Positions 13,701 to 27,629 are shown, counted from the stretch's first letter. The stretch is 64,000 bases of DNA from Solicoccozyma terricola (GCA_001600875.1 BCLD01000017.1:652527-716526), one strand, 5' to 3'. Numbers and translations: made by a program. The notes: generated by a model not told the origin, from the letters alone.

Positions 13701-16700
13701 CTTCGTGACTTTGAAACAGACTTGCTGCTGGCACCCATAACGTTGTCTGATTTCGCTGGCGACAGTGTGGGCGAGTGTTCATCTGCCTTGGGCTTAAAGC
13801 TCGATTCAGCCGAAGCTAACGCGATGGCCTTGTTGACGATGTCAACAATCAGCATGATGTCCCCGTAGGACGCTCGGAACACTATAGGCTGTGTCTGCAG
13901 CTCAATCGTGGTATGCTTTTGATTGCCTTGGTCTGATGCATCAAGCGCAAGCGTGATATCAACATCATCCAAGAAGCGGACTTGCTCGGATGGGGTATTC
14001 ATCTGTCCGAAAGACATTCCCAACTGACGCACGGCCAGAGTAGCTTTGCTCTTTAAAATGAGGGATAGGCATCAGAAGAATTTGACGGTTGACAGCAGAT
14101 GAAACCCTTTTACTCACCTGTTGTGCAAGTACAACATTCTTGATGTTGAGCTGGATGGCTTGCGACTTCGAGTCGGTATCATCGGCCAACACCATGATCG
14201 TAGACTGTACCACTTCGACACGGAATGCGAAGGGCGGTCCCGTAGTCTTTGGCTTGACATCTTGTCCCATGACAGCGTCTATTTGGACGATATCTTCTGA
14301 TTCTTGCTCGACATGAGCGTTCTTGAAGGGGCTCATTGCAAAATTTAACAGGGCGAACATTGGGTCAATCGCCAAGATGACCTGAGGACTATCGACCGTG
14401 ACCAAGGCGAGCGCCGAAGGGTCATGACCTCCGGTCACATTGTACTGGAGCATGCTGTGGAAGATGGCAGGTCATGAGACGTGATCATGACACCTCGGAT
14501 GTCCTAGACTCACAATTGATTTCCATCATGATTGGCAGCGGGAATGATTTCCCGAAATATAGACGATCCACGACGCGTATTCGACATTGTGATAGATCGT
14601 AGCGAGACCTCAGACTGGATCGCACCATCTGAGCACGTCTTGTAGGTCACAGCAGCTGCAGACATCCTGAACTTCGCAATGCTGTTTCCTTGGACGGTGG
14701 CCTTCGAAACTGCGTTAATGTCAAGTAGCTCGAGATTGATCGAAGGGATGGAAAAGGTGAAGTCGAGGGTCGTCTTCTGGCCAGCAACAGTCGAGTCTTC
14801 AGATCCATCAACCGTAGACGTCGTTGAAGAGATTTGGCTAGAGTCGGTCGTCTGCAAGGCCTGGACAGCTGGTGTCTGAACGCCCGCGTCTTCGCCCTCC
14901 ACGATGGTATCGTTTTGTTGAGAAGCCAGAGCACGAGGTATAACTTTAACGATATCCATCAGCAGACTGTATTGATACTCGGTAAGAGCAAGCTTGATGT
15001 CGTTCGTCTGACCGGAGATCTAATCGATGGTGAAAGTTGAGCGCATATGTGTCCGTGAGCTCCGATGTTAAAACGACTCACCGTCATTTCCGCCGCTGCC
15101 GCCTCGCGATTCACGACAGACACCGTCCCAGCCTGCCAGATTTTGACGTCAATATTGACATTGTCTACCAGCTGAAGAGCCTTCGACGAATCTTGACCAT
15201 CGTCAGAGGCGACGTTGACGCCCTTGAGGCTTGCGACGATAGACGTATCACCAAGGGATCGCTTGCCAAACTCATTTTGCGCCCTGATCTCTCCCAGACG
15301 CAGGACGAGCATTTCGCTGGACTGCATGCCGTCTCGGGGTAAAATGACGATGGGAGTCTTCACCAAAATATCGTACTTCATTCGGGTCACCTCTGGCGCC
15401 CTGTCTATCGCAGCTTGGGAAGCAGCGTCGTAAACCGCCTTTAGTTGGGCGAATTCTGATGCGAATGCAAGGAGTCTATGAATTGGCTCTTGGAGGAAAG
15501 TGAAGCGGAGAGACCCAGCTCGCAAGTTGACGGACGAGTCATAGCCCGGGAATGTTTCCTTATCGCTGGAGTCAAAGGTCTCGTAACTGAAGTCTGCGAG
15601 GTCTTCGCCTTCGATACGAAGTAGGTCACGGCGTGTTGTTCGTGCTGATGAAACAGACATTTCGTCGTGGAGTGAGAGATTTCCTAATGACGCACTAAGG
15701 CGCATGGTTCCCCCTCGCATGAGCAAAGCAACGTCAGCAGATGTCAGGGCGAGGGTGGCGAAGTGAACGATATCGTCATTTAGCAGAACTATGAAGGAGA
15801 CTCGTCAAATCAATTCACGCCGGGGTTCCGATAATACCATGTACTTACGTCGAATGGCAGTCAACTTGACTCTAACGCGCAGCTTGTCGCTGTTCGTGGG
15901 AGCGATATCGGCCGCTGATTCTCCATGCTCGTCATTGGTATCCTCGACGATGTGCGCTGTTTCCGTCTGTCCACCTTTGTTTTCCGGCACAAAGGTCGTC
16001 ATGATGAAGTCGTAAATTTCGAGAATGGGTTTGGGGGAGACAGCCAGATTGAATGTCGACAGTTGCACACTGATGTTTTGATCGACTCCCTCGTGCACGG
16101 TCATGAATTCTGGCGACGCTTTCTGAACCTTCGCATACTTGACCCGAAGCAATTCGTGCAAGTCGTTTTTCTGCGCCGTCGACCCTTCGTCCGAGTAGAG
16201 AATCGGCAAGGGTTGACGACTTCCCTGAATCATTGACAGCGAAAGCGATCGAAGGGAGACATCCACGGACATGTCATACTTTCGCAAAGCAAAGTTGAGG
16301 CCGAACTTGTGGAGAACGGCGTCTGCGAATGCGACTTCGACACCCTGTGCATTGGACTTGAACAACGATGTAGTAAGTTGCCCAACAGCGAACGAGAAAG
16401 CGAATGTTATCTGTCGTATGTCCATTCGCTGTATGCCATGGATTGTGAGGACAAGAAACCTATGATTCCCTCCCGCAAGAACTCACCTGCTCCGAGGAAT
16501 CAGGCGCCTCAAAAAATTCGTCTGCGTCCTTCTCGTCTTCGTCGTGTTCATGACTAGCATCCGCCACAGACGCCTCCTCATCCTGAAGCGTGTACTCTTC
16601 CAGTGTTGGTTTGGCTCTGAACGCGGTAGAGCGACCAGCTTGGAGCGTAGGACGTTGGGGGTGCGCGACTCCTTCAGATTCATTCGAGGAAGGTACAGCA

Positions 16701-19700
16701 ATGTCGATGATGCGCATGAGACTCTCTGTACACACGGTGAAAGCAGATCAGGGGCTTCTTCTCGACCTATGGCATCGTGGACTTACTGTACTTGTTGTCC
16801 GAAAAGTTAAGCCGAAGTTGCGGGAGGTCTCCGGATATTTTGAAGCGAGTAAGATTCGGGACGTTGAGGATTGCATTCTGAACGATGAAGCTCATATTGA
16901 TTCGTTCGACGATATGTAGCTCGATACCGCTGGCGTGGACCTTGTCCAACGCTAACAGACATGAGTCGAGATTGTTCCCAATGAGAAGCTGGTTGATTTC
17001 TCTGGTGTCAACGAAGTCCCGGTATGTGCTCATAACACCACGCTTACCTGCGTTGAATCAAGACGTAATGAAAACCGGTCGTACATAAGCTCTTCCAGCT
17101 CCTGGAAGTCATCCTCGCTGTACTGTTGCCCGCGCTTCGCTTGAACCTTCTGCATTGTCTCTTTGTCCGCCAGTGTACTAGAGATGGAAATGTGACCAGC
17201 ATCCAGGACGAGATGCAAGCAGTTCTTCGTCGACGGATCCTCAGGAATGATTATAATGGGAGCGTTCATGTCCACGTGCATATCGATCGTCTTGTGTTGT
17301 TCGAGCGCATACTCCAAGCCAGCTCGGGTCTCCTTGCGCAAATCATCCAAAGTCTGTCCGGCAGCGTCCAATAGAGCGCCAATGGACTCCAATTGACTCG
17401 ATGGAGGTCGAAAGAAGCGAATGACAGCGTCCACATAACCCCTGTGATAGATGATCTCCAAATGCCGCATCTTAACCGTCAAGCCATTGTCCGCACGACC
17501 GTCGAGGGGATTGTGTTCAAGACGCAAAGTGAAGAACGGATCCGACCTTCCGGCTTCCTGCATCTCGACCTGGGAACGCTCACCGTCGACAGCCGAGACC
17601 GCTGAATCTTTAACTCGGACAATTTGGGCGTAAAGGGTGTTTGGCATAGTGCCGTCATACACCCTGAAATCGCCAAGGGAGATGGATGCATCCAACGAAT
17701 CCGTTAGCTGGGTAAATTCCGCGCCGAAGGAATCGAAGACGAGCGAGATAATGTCGGCATTGCGACCAGCTGGTCCGGATCGCAACACCAAGGATCCTTT
17801 CCGCAGATTGGCAGACACTTGCATTTTCACGAAATCCCTCGGCAAATCTGTGGTCATCACGGCAGCCGCCGCATCGTAATCGATAATCTCGTTGAGCTGC
17901 TGACGATCCGCGTCGGTGATCTGAGGTTCTCCGGCTTCATCAGTGTCATTCGTGGTGCCGGAAGACCCCCAAACCCATCCGAGCCAGCCGCCTTTGTTTG
18001 CTTGTGCCAGTTGTTGCTTCTTGTCCTCCTCAAGACGTTTCCGTACCTCTGCATCCTTCCTCGCCTGAGCTCTAGCCACCGACCTAAAGAATCGTATATC
18101 CTCGTAGCTCAATTCAAGCTCCAGCTTGGATAGTACCGCTTGATCCTCCACACCCAACGGCTTGTTCCCTGGTAAAGTCTTTGTGTAGAGTTCTACATAG
18201 ACCTTCCGGTTATCTCTTCGCTCTGCAAGATACGACCAAGACCATTTTTTGTGCTTGTCGTGGATCTCGTTGAGAATAGCCTGAGTGGCGAATTTCCATC
18301 TTGCCTTGGCGGGACTATCGATGAACAACTGATCTGGCGGTCGAAAGCGTCGATACTTGGAAACGGGTGACACATCAGCGAACAGATCTCGTACCATCAG
18401 TATTATTGTGCCGGTGTGACTCACCTGATGGGTTCGCGTATAGAAATGAAACAAATCCAACATCGACAATGCATCTCGGTACTGATCATCGTCGAGAACA
18501 AAACCAATCTCATCGAAAAACACCTGTGCTTCCGTCTTGGCAGCTTCCTTGGAAAACCTTTTCCGCATTATGACTCTTGCTTCTCCGGAGACGGGTTTGA
18601 GAATGTATTGATGCGGAGCAGTAGTGTCGCGAGTGGAGATCTAGGATATGTTTCGATTTTGCATGAGCAGATGATCTCTCTTTGTTGAGAAAGGGTCCTG
18701 GTTACATACCATGGATTTGAAACCCTCCATCATCTGTTGTCGGTTCGAGGCCTCGCTACCCTTATAAATACTCTGGGCATCAGTATCAAAGTATAGCGAC
18801 AGGCCGTCCAAGCTCGCGAGCTATTTCAAATCCCGTCAGCATCGGCGTCGCACGAACAAGCCTAATTGAACCACGACGTATATCCTCACCTTTCTGACCC
18901 CCGCCAACGAGTTTTGAATGAACGCTTCCACCCAATTCTCGTCCGTTGATACCGCTTTGAACTCGGAAAGTGTGAATCCAGCGGCAAAAGGGTGCTGCGC
19001 GATTCCCAATCATGGAAGGCGGGACGTGAGTAACTTCTTTATTCATGGCGATATTTTTTAATGATATCCGACTCACATTAGGTGTACTGAGATTATCCTC
19101 GTATCGGCAGTGGATATTCTTGATTGAAATTTGAACGTTATCAACCAACTTGGAAGTGAAAGCGCCTAGCCAAGTTTGTTTCTCTGTGTATTCAAACACA
19201 CATCGATTCAGTCCACCCTTCCACACCCACCTGCTCCATCAATCTGGACCAACCTTCTTCAGTAGCTCCCTTCCCGGGCCCGCTTCCCCCTGCAGCAGCC
19301 GCCATATCAATACTCTCAGCATTCCTCAATTTCTCCTGCTTAGCTTCCTGAGCTCTCTTCTCATCGTCGGCGAGAGCCGCTGCGGTGTCCTTGACCGATG
19401 TCTCTTCTTTCATCTTGACAAGGAGGAAGACGTCGGAAATTTCGATGGTTATAGGTTGAGTACGGAAGGAGAGCCAGGGTATTGTTACGTGGAGATGTCC
19501 GATGTTCCCTAGAGGAAGGTATCGTGAAAATATAACTGCGATCAGCGAGTGGGAACTACTTTGTCGACAGGTACGTGAATGACGCACCTTCAACAACTTC
19601 GACGGGTAGATTGTATTTATCTACTGCACTACGCTTCAGATGAAGGTTATGCAGTGTAAGATCTCCGGCCATGACCGCGACATTTAGGTCATCGGGATTG

Positions 19701-19738
19701 AGGTTATCGACATAGGGCGAGATGGTCTTGTTGAGGAG
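7701..19738 (-). CDS. VPS13: VPS13 bridge-like lipid-transfer protein; 5' end unresolved
   Basis: This is a very large gene with more than twenty exons. The chorein-type N-terminus is clear: LLNKTISPYVDNLNPDDLNV in the exon 19738-19588, then IPWLSFRTQPITIEISDVFL and a KQEKLRNAE helix in the next exon, then SIKNIHCRYED. The extreme C-terminus (7907-7701) encodes LLIRSTKLRVIWEVPFDDI and ends FKHVEK, the PH-like end of VPS13. In between are long extended-region exons (for example 18568-17030, 16425-15805, 15726-14959) and the beta-rich VAB region (about 13.2-10 kb). VPS13 forms a hydrophobic groove that carries phospholipids at ER-organelle contact sites. The first few residues, normally on a tiny first exon, could not be placed; no suitable ATG precedes the 19738 acceptor. 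The gene is divergent from the EDEM-like gene. Confidence 0.93.
8641..8652 (+). repeat. Poly-G run inside a VPS13 intron
   Basis: A run of G on the plus strand (C on the coding strand) lies near a VPS13 exon boundary, again in an intron pyrimidine tract. Confidence 0.8.
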
Positions 19739-20299
19739 CTGTGGTAAGCGAGAACAAAAGGTGTGAGTCGCCACCAACGGTGATGGGCGCACAACCAATA
19801 CGCACGGCGATGACCACCCCTCTGACATTCATAAGACCACTCATGATGAAGATTGAGCGTGAATAATGACTGGAAGACTGAGAGGGTTGAGGAGTGGTCC
19901 ACTAACGCAGCTTTGCGAGCCAACCGAATCTATCACGTCGTTCCTAGTCGGTGGTCAAGAGACGTTCGGCGTGGGCGTCGGCGTGCCGCTGTGCAGCTAT
20001 GCAGCTCCTGAATAGGGACGATCCTATCTACAAAGGGGATCAGTGTGCTGTAGTGTGGTCGCTGTCGCTGTCGCTGTCGCCATGTCCAGTGTCCCACTCC
20101 ATATCGTCATCGACCTGATCGGAATCACGTGACACTTCCGCTCGGGGCTGGCTCTACTGGAATGTCATCCAACAGCATCGTCGGCATCGTCTGCACAGTC
20201 CCGCTCTTCTCCACACCGTCAACATCTCGACATGGGCTACCCATAGTCCGCATCTCCGTCCTTGCAGCAGCCCTCAGCTAGCGGACAGCAGGCCGCCGG
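19739..20299. promoter_or_regulatory. Divergent control region between VPS13 and the EDEM-like gene
   Basis: This region should hold the missing first VPS13 exon and both promoters. A TCACGTGACA site (20125-20134), with an 8-bp palindromic core, lies about 170 bp upstream of the EDEM-like start codon. A short GTCGCT repeat occurs at about 20059-20078. A candidate 5' VPS13 fragment ending at a GTTAGT donor near 19905 reads IDSV in the right phase but lacks an ATG. Confidence 0.5.
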
Positions 20300-23200
20300 A
20301 TGAACCCTCTCGTCATGAGACTGATGCTCATCTCCCTACCGTACCTCTTACTACTCTACCTTCATGGACTGCCGGAGGTGTTCAGTAAGAAGGAACAGGT
20401 GTGGACGGATGAGAGGAGGACGATATTGGCGAAAGAAACCAAAGAGGTGAGGCTGTTCCTGGCTTTTGGGTCGGGGAAGGGTGGATATACTGAACATCGT
20501 TGTATGATAAAGGCATGGAAACATGGATTCAATGGATATATGAAGTATGCTTACCCGGAGGTGCGTGAGGACATTTGCAGAACTAATCAAGTACGCAACT
20601 CATATCGGACCTCTGACAGGATGAACTCAAACCAATAACATGTACCGGCCAATCGCGAGACCTTGTAAACCCGTACGTATTATCAATTCCCCTTTATTCT
20701 CGATTGACATTCACGCAAATCCTCTTCCCCACCCTATAGCCATAATATGGCCCGAAACGACGTGAATGGAAATTTCGCATTGACCCATCTGGATGTATTG
20801 TCCACCTTACCGATGATGCTAGGAGAGGAGGAATTTCGAAAGGCGGTGGGAAGGGTTATCAAGGATACGTATTGGGGGAATGTAAAAGTTCAGGTGTTTG
20901 AGGGTGAGTTTTATTGAAGATACGTTCGAGTGTTGAGCGTATGGCTGATTTGTTGAGTCTTATGTCAGTGACTATTCGTGTCCTCGGATCTCTGCTCAGC
21001 TCATACCAACAGCTCGTGGAACTTGATCGTCCAAACCCTTCATCACCTTCAAACCAATGTCATCCTGAACGTAATCACACCGACTCCAACACCATCACTC
21101 GATACTTTGCCTCCACTTCCGCATACATACATTCCCTCTTCCCATTCAGGTCCATACCACAATCCCTTCTCCCCTCTATATCTCTCCCAAGTGTCAAGAC
21201 TCTTGTCTCGCCAGCGAGGGAACCATCACAAGCACCTGCATTGTTGGCTCTAGCAAAAGATCTAGCAGACCGATTGCTTCCAGCATTCGACACACCTACC
21301 GGCATTCCATATGCTAGAGTTAACCTGAGAACCGGTATGGAGCAGGATGAATCGATCGAGACTTGTTCGGCGGGAGCAGGGAGTTTGATGTTGGAATTTG
21401 GATTGTTGAGTCGATTGACTGAAGATCCGAAATATGAAGCAGCAGCCCGTCGGGCTTTCTTTGCGATTTGGTCTCGTCGATCTCCTCTTGATCTTATTGG
21501 AAACGCAATATCAATAGAGGATGGTACTTGGATACCACCAGCGTTAAGTACGATCGGAGCTGGTGTCGATAGTTTTTACGAATATGCGTTGAAAGTCGGG
21601 GTTATGTTTGGTGAGTTCGATTGGGAAAAGTACGAGAATTGCTCTGGTTGAATGGCTCGTCTTTTTGCTTGACAACAGATGATGATGATTTCATGGAGGT
21701 TTGGGAGGATTCTTATCGAGCTGCTATGCAATACTTGCGAACACCAGATGGATATGTTGTGAGTTTCCACACTGGTTCTTTCTTTTCGACTCATTCTCAT
21801 GTACTCCAACACCTTCAGTACCGTCGCGTTCATATGCGCCTGGGAACGCCAGTTGGAACTCTGCTTGATTCACTCTCAGCTTTCTGGCCAGGTCTGCAAG
21901 TCTTGGCTGGTGATGTTGAGGAGGCAATCAAGGCTCATCTCGTCTGTGAGTTGAAGTTGACCATGATCGTTACGGTGGCTCCGTCGGCTGATGGATCGAG
22001 TCCAGATTGGTGGTTGTGGCGGAAACATCGTGCCATGCCGGAGGGCTTCAATTACGTTAACAAGACCGTAGAATGGGCAGGGTATCCATTACGCCCGGAG
22101 TTTGTCGAGTCTACTTATCATTTGTACCAAGTGAGTGAGAAGGCCAGAATTAGGAACGCAGTTCAATAGCATGCTGACAAACGACATTTCCCGTAGGCCA
22201 CTGGCGATTCTTTCTATTTGGAAGTCGGTGAGCGGATCTTGAAAGATCTCCTAAAACGCACGAAAACGAGATGCGGCTTCGCGGTGATCCACGATATCCA
22301 AAACGGCAGTGTAAGATCCCCACGGACTTTTCTTTTTTTCTCTCTCATTCTTCGTATCTGACTGGATGAAGAGAATTGCAGCTCGAAGACCGAATGGAAT
22401 CATTTGCTCTATCCGAAACCCTCAAATACCTTTATCTCCTATTCGAGACTTCCAGCTCCAACCACGTCAAGAACAAGATCTTTACCACCGAAGGACATCT
22501 TCTATCCCCACCATCAAGATCCTACCTCCCGCAGAACCGCGATTCGTTGGAATACGCTGGATCTAACCCTATCTGTCCACCATATCAGCCTTCTAAAATG
22601 GGTGGTCTTTTCGTCGGGGTGAAAGGTAGATCAGATTACGACTATGCAGCTAATGTGGTTGGTATGCCCATATTGACGGATCAGAGCTATCGGGATGTGA
22701 ATGGATGGTGTGAGATTCCTGTGGCGGAGGCATATGTAAGTGTGGACTCGCCCACCGGGGTTTGAGGTTGCTAGAAGGAAGCTGATGTTGATGTGGAGAT
22801 AGCACTTTGATGTTGTGTTCTCGCCTTCTGAACAGACTTTGACTGCCATAGAAGATCATCATCCCAGTTTGGACAAGGTGGAGAGACTGTCGACGGGAGA
22901 TGTGGTGGTGAAAGACATCCATGGTGTTCACGCGAAAGTGACGAGACGTCCTGGTCGATACGATGTTACGAGTGGTGAGTTTTTGATCCGTTTTTATTTC
23001 TTCGATTCCGGTACTGAAAAAGGCTATTCCATAAGTCGCACACCATCGTATACATCAAGGCCAGCGAGTTATCCTGACCGACCCTCAGATATCTTCCTAC
23101 TACCCTGCCCCACCCGTTCCTGAGGCCGCAGTCAATCGCGATCGACCAAGCGAGGTGGCGTTCCGCTTCGCCCGCAGGATCACAGGAGATGAGGACCTTC

Positions 23201-23763
23201 CGGTTGTATTCGTACAAGGAATCGCAGGTACCGGTACTTTTGGAACCAAGTTTAGATACAATGAGACGGGAGAGGGGATGAAACTTGGAGGACCTGCAAA
23301 GAAGGTTCTGACGCCGGAGAATGATGAATTGGGATGTGAAGGTGCGAGATATCCGAAGGTGAATGGATCAGCATCGTTCGTTGCGCTCGTCACCAGAGGG
23401 AACTGCACCTTTTTCGAAAAGGTGATGGTTGCTAGAGCGAGTGGCGCAATAGGGATCATCGTTTCGGGAGCTAGTGAGACCGATAAGCAGATCCTGATTC
23501 GACCTTCGGCTGATGAAGAGGAGCACGACGCTGTGAAAGATGCAGGGGTAGTGTATGTACTCCATGCAGCTGGAGAGATGGTCAGAGCTGCGTTGAACGA
23601 GGGACGGGTCTGGGTGCAGTTTGGAGATGTGGATGCGCTGGATGATGGGGATTGGGAGACGGACAGAGGGGATAGGGTGGAGCAAGAGGGCAGGATGGAT
23701 GGGAGAAGCGGTCTGATGATTGGTGGTCTGCCCATTGGGAACCTAGAGTTCGCTGACCCATAG
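20300..23763 (+). CDS. EDEM-type GH47 protein with a protease-associated domain (ER-associated degradation)
   Basis: Twelve exons in consistent phase give 909 residues: 20300-20446, 20513-20560, 20620-20672, 20740-20903, 20969-21610, 21679-21758, 21819-21945, 22006-22130, 22197-22310, 22382-22735, 22803-22974 and 23060-23763. The N-terminus is a hydrophobic signal (about residues 5-22). GH47/EDEM hallmarks follow in order: [85 protein letters not shown] and [19 protein letters not shown] domain (about residues 710-860) closes the protein, an EDEM3-like architecture. Such proteins trim mannose from misfolded glycoproteins and commit them to degradation. A Ser/Pro-rich insert of roughly 60 residues interrupts the GH47 domain after SSYQQL. 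No KDEL-type tail is present. Confidence 0.9.
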
Positions 23764-23996
23764 CTGATGTATCGTCTGAGCTGTATCCATATCCATATCC
23801 ATATCTATATCCCATGACCATATATCCCACCCATCGACTGTGCACATTCCTTATAATCCTGGAATGTAGATTTGCCGAACTATTTTGAGACATGGCCACG
23901 TGGACGATATCACCGGCCGGGTCTTGGTCACCATCATGAGTCGCCGTCGCTGGTTGGAGATAAGATCCGTCATCCACTGTCACTCCCGCCACCAAG

Positions 23997-26900
23997 ATGG
24001 ATATCCAACAGTCTGACCTGGACATGCTAGCAGCATGGCAGGCATTTCAAGCCACTCAACAACCTCATCCGTCTCTCGAGCATCCTTCGCTCAGCGCCGA
24101 CGCATCCAATTTCAACATAATGCATGGGCAGGATGTGGGTTGGCAAACTGGGTCTGGGGATTACTCGATCCCACATCATGCTCAGCAGGAGGGAATAATG
24201 GGTGCTGATCCCCTGGACGCGGCGGAACCGGCTAGTGGAAAGACGATGAACAAACGGAGTGAGTGTTTCCGCTACGACCTGCCCTTATCTTGACCCGGCC
24301 GTCCTGATGTAACATCCTCATCATCTCCTCCTCCTCCTCCTCCTCCTCGACAGAACAAAATACCTCCTGTGATGCATGTCGAATCCGTCGAATTAAATGC
24401 GACCTTCATTCCCTCCTCGAGACACACTCCTCTTCGGGAACAGTATCATGCACCAAATGCACAGCAAAAGGAATTCGATGTACGACAACCAAGATGCAGA
24501 ACATCAGAGCACCGAATAGAACGGGAAGGAGGATCATACAAGCGAAAGAAATGGCCGGGAGTGTTGATGGTACGGAGAATATTGCGTCGTCTAGTCGTCC
24601 GTCGCTCGGAGGGACGGAGTACGATCAACAAAATCGAGAAAGGATACGTAATCTCCCGCCACAAGATTCATTCTTCCTATCCAGTGGTATCAATCAAACC
24701 CTCCACCCTTCATCTCTTTTCTTCCCAGATCAATCTTCCTCCGGATCGACACCAAGCGGCGGCTCCGGATTCAATACCACATCAATCGGAACCCCCAGCC
24801 TTGGTCAATCCTCCTTTGCTTTCGACCCACTCATTCTGACACATCAATCACATCTAGATCCAAGTACTCGACAACTCCTCAATCCCAATCTCGATGTAAT
24901 GCGGATGGGATATAATCGTTTCAGTGGCGAAAAGGGGAGAGCAGAGAGAGATGAATTGATGATTTTGGAGCTTGAAAGACGGATGGAGTATGGGAAGCGT
25001 GTAGCGTATGGGTCTGGGACTAGTGAGAAGCTTGTAAGAGGTGTTCTTGGGACGGAGCTGAATAGGTGAGGCTTCCGCTGCACTTTTGCATCTGATTGGA
25101 AATTATTGACATCGGGTACACTGGTATGGCTGTAGACACCTCCTTAACACTTATTTCCAAAGTGTGCATCTTCAAGTCCCCGTGAGTCCACTCGCGACGC
25201 TTTCCAAGTACCACATCTTGCTTAGCCATGTTATTATCAGGTAATTGATGTCCTAACATTCCGTGAGAAATTCAATGCCGCGAATCAAAGGCCGGAAGAC
25301 ATGGGACCGGTAGGAGAGGTCTTGTGTGCTGCGATGGCAGCGTGGGGTGCGAAATATAGTGGCAGTCCGGTGGTTCTTGGATTGGCTGGTGGCGAATGTG
25401 AGATTCGCAAGTCTCAACCATGTTCGGTGAACGGGATTATGCTGATGTCTGATGCATTTCACAGCGAGCGCTTCAAAGGCAGACCTCGAAGTAAGTTCAG
25501 GCGAATATATCCCAACTTTCATTTTACTATTATTACTGAATGCCGATACCCCATCTGGCAGATCTCACCTTTTCGTCTCATTCCAGGAGGCCCAGAGCGA
25601 CTGCAATGGGCCGACGCTCGAGAACCTGTCTGTAAAGCTCTCCAGACTCGAGCGGAACAAATGCTAGATGAAAGAGGGTTGTTACGGAATCCCACGATTG
25701 ACGGACTCGCCACCATCATTGCGATTTTTAAACTGTACGGACAGCGGAATCCAGGAGAGGAGATGACCAGGGAGGAGTATCTTCGAGGTGAAGAGATATC
25801 AGGGACTCGTACGGGATATGTACTTCTCTGCTGACTTACTTTTCCCCTCAGGTCGGACTATGGAAGCAATCATCGGTGAACAGATCGAAGCGATGGATAT
25901 GGCCGGTTCGATAGATTTTGGCTCTTCGGAGTCATTCGACCAAACACTGCAGTGGATTAGAAAGTCTAGGACGTACTGGACAGGTTACATCATGGATGCA
26001 TTTGGCTCGGCTGCATCGAGAAGAAATCCGAGGTTGTAAGTCCTTTCTTTCTCTCCTACGAATCGAGAAGTCTCTACTCTAATTGACGACAATCGCAGTG
26101 AGGAAGATGCTATGGAAAACCCGTCACAACTCAAGTTCCTGGTACAGCGCGGACCCGGCACTACAAATGGCGTTTCGACCGCGGAGGACAAGAGGGCATA
26201 CAATATGAAGGTGAGTTTTGCCATTGCTTAACTTAGGACGTTACGCTCGATTTGCACACTGACCTTTTTACGCGTTCGACAATCAGGTCTTCCTAGCGTA
26301 AGTTATCAACAAGCCTTGGTGATAGGTTGAGTATGTAAATCCTGACCTTGACTATCTTCGTCAGTATGTATATCGGTATCGCTGCATGTCTTCGGGAGCT
26401 CGCTCGTCGTATAACCGTTCCGATCAAGAAACCCGCGAAGATCGACGTGGAGGTATTCGCGAAGGATTGCAAAAGGATTTGGGCTATGCTCGACGACATC
26501 TTCGGTCAATACGAAGTATTTGCTTTGAAATTGGAAGCGATGGAAGAATTGTTCGCGCCAGTCTTCTCGCCTCTCAACGTAAGTCAAGGTTCCCTTTCGC
26601 GGGCTGCCCACTGTGCTGATTCGCCGAATTGCCTTTCGTTTCTCGCTACTTAGTGGATCGGTGGGTGCTCAGATGAATCGGTATAGCTCAGCTGTCGACT
26701 CATCCTACCGTTTCTTGCAGTTCACATAAAGGCCGGTCACGACCTCTGCTATCACTTCATACATCAGGCTATTCGCGAGCTGCACGAATTCTTGACTCAA
26801 CGGCTTAGCCTTGCTTCAGCCGCGCTTGTCGACCTTGATTCCCCTCAGTCAGAGTCGGAGGATCACTTCGCTCAGATCACGACCCTTCTTAATCAGAGCA

Positions 26901-27629
26901 CAATGGAAACGTTCAAGTCCAATCGCAGGACAGCTCGGACCATAAAGGTAAAGTGGCGGGTCAGCGAATTGGAACGCCGCACGCTCACGACGTCATTTTC
27001 CAGGCTGTTATACCTACCGGCCTGATGCAGACAACTGATTCAGCATTGAGCGCATGTCAACTTTTAGCTACCGCATTGTCCAAGACTCCAACGATTGAAC
27101 AAGGGTTTCCTCCGGATCCTCAGGGAGATCACTGGACATGGCGGCAGAAAATGAATCTTGTCGCTGTCTGTGTTGAAGGCCTGTATCAATCTGGATGGGG
27201 TAAGTGAAGGAATTTCATTCTCCGCCGTTGAATACCCTCTGACCTGTGTCTTCACTCAGCTTGGCGCAAGATGGACATCGTCATCGAGCAGGTCAAGGCT
27301 AACATGCGTGAAACACGACCAGATGGTTTGGCCTCGTTCGATGACTACGTCCTCGAGACCGAACCAGAATACCATGGTGGAATAGATCTCTCGATCCAGC
27401 ACCTCCTGGAATACTATCCAATGCGGTAAGCCGGCCCTTCTGTGGCTCGAAAGCCTTCCTCCACGACTGACAACTGGTGGGTCTATCGAACAGCTTCAAT
27501 CGGACTGATATGCCTCGTGGAATGCCCGGCGCACATCCTCTTGCGTTTTTGATGTCAAATTACGATGATAATGACAATCGAGAGGTTGGATTGAGCGATA
27601 TGTTAGAGGCATTCAGCCGGAATCGGTAG
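23997..27629 (+). CDS. Zn(II)2Cys6 transcription factor with fungal-specific domain
   Basis: The start is ATG at 23997. Exon 1 (to 24258) is a short leader. Exon 2 (24354-25065) opens with the zinc cluster CDACRIRRIKC, a 17-residue loop, and CTKCTAKGIRC. A Ser/Gly-rich linker follows, then RHLLNTYFQSVHLQVP, typical of the start of the fungal-specific transcription-factor domain. The rest is spread over many exons and includes MYIGIAACLRELARRI and LQWIRKSRTYWTGYIMDAFG. The gene ends FLMSNYDDNDNREVGLSDML then EAFSRNR and TAG. The intron before exon 2 has a CTC-repeat pyrimidine tract. Individual downstream junctions were only partly checked. The protein is a nuclear, sequence-specific DNA-binding regulator by family; its targets are unknown. 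Confidence 0.88.

Noticed and set aside
18742..18752. GGTTCGAGGCC, a perfect match to a tRNA B-box
   Set aside because: It lies within VPS13 coding sequence (minus strand) and no cloverleaf stems or A-box fit around it.
23776..23815. ATATCC repeats after the EDEM-like stop codon
   Set aside because: Short microsatellite in the 3'-UTR; no CRISPR-like spacing or other function.
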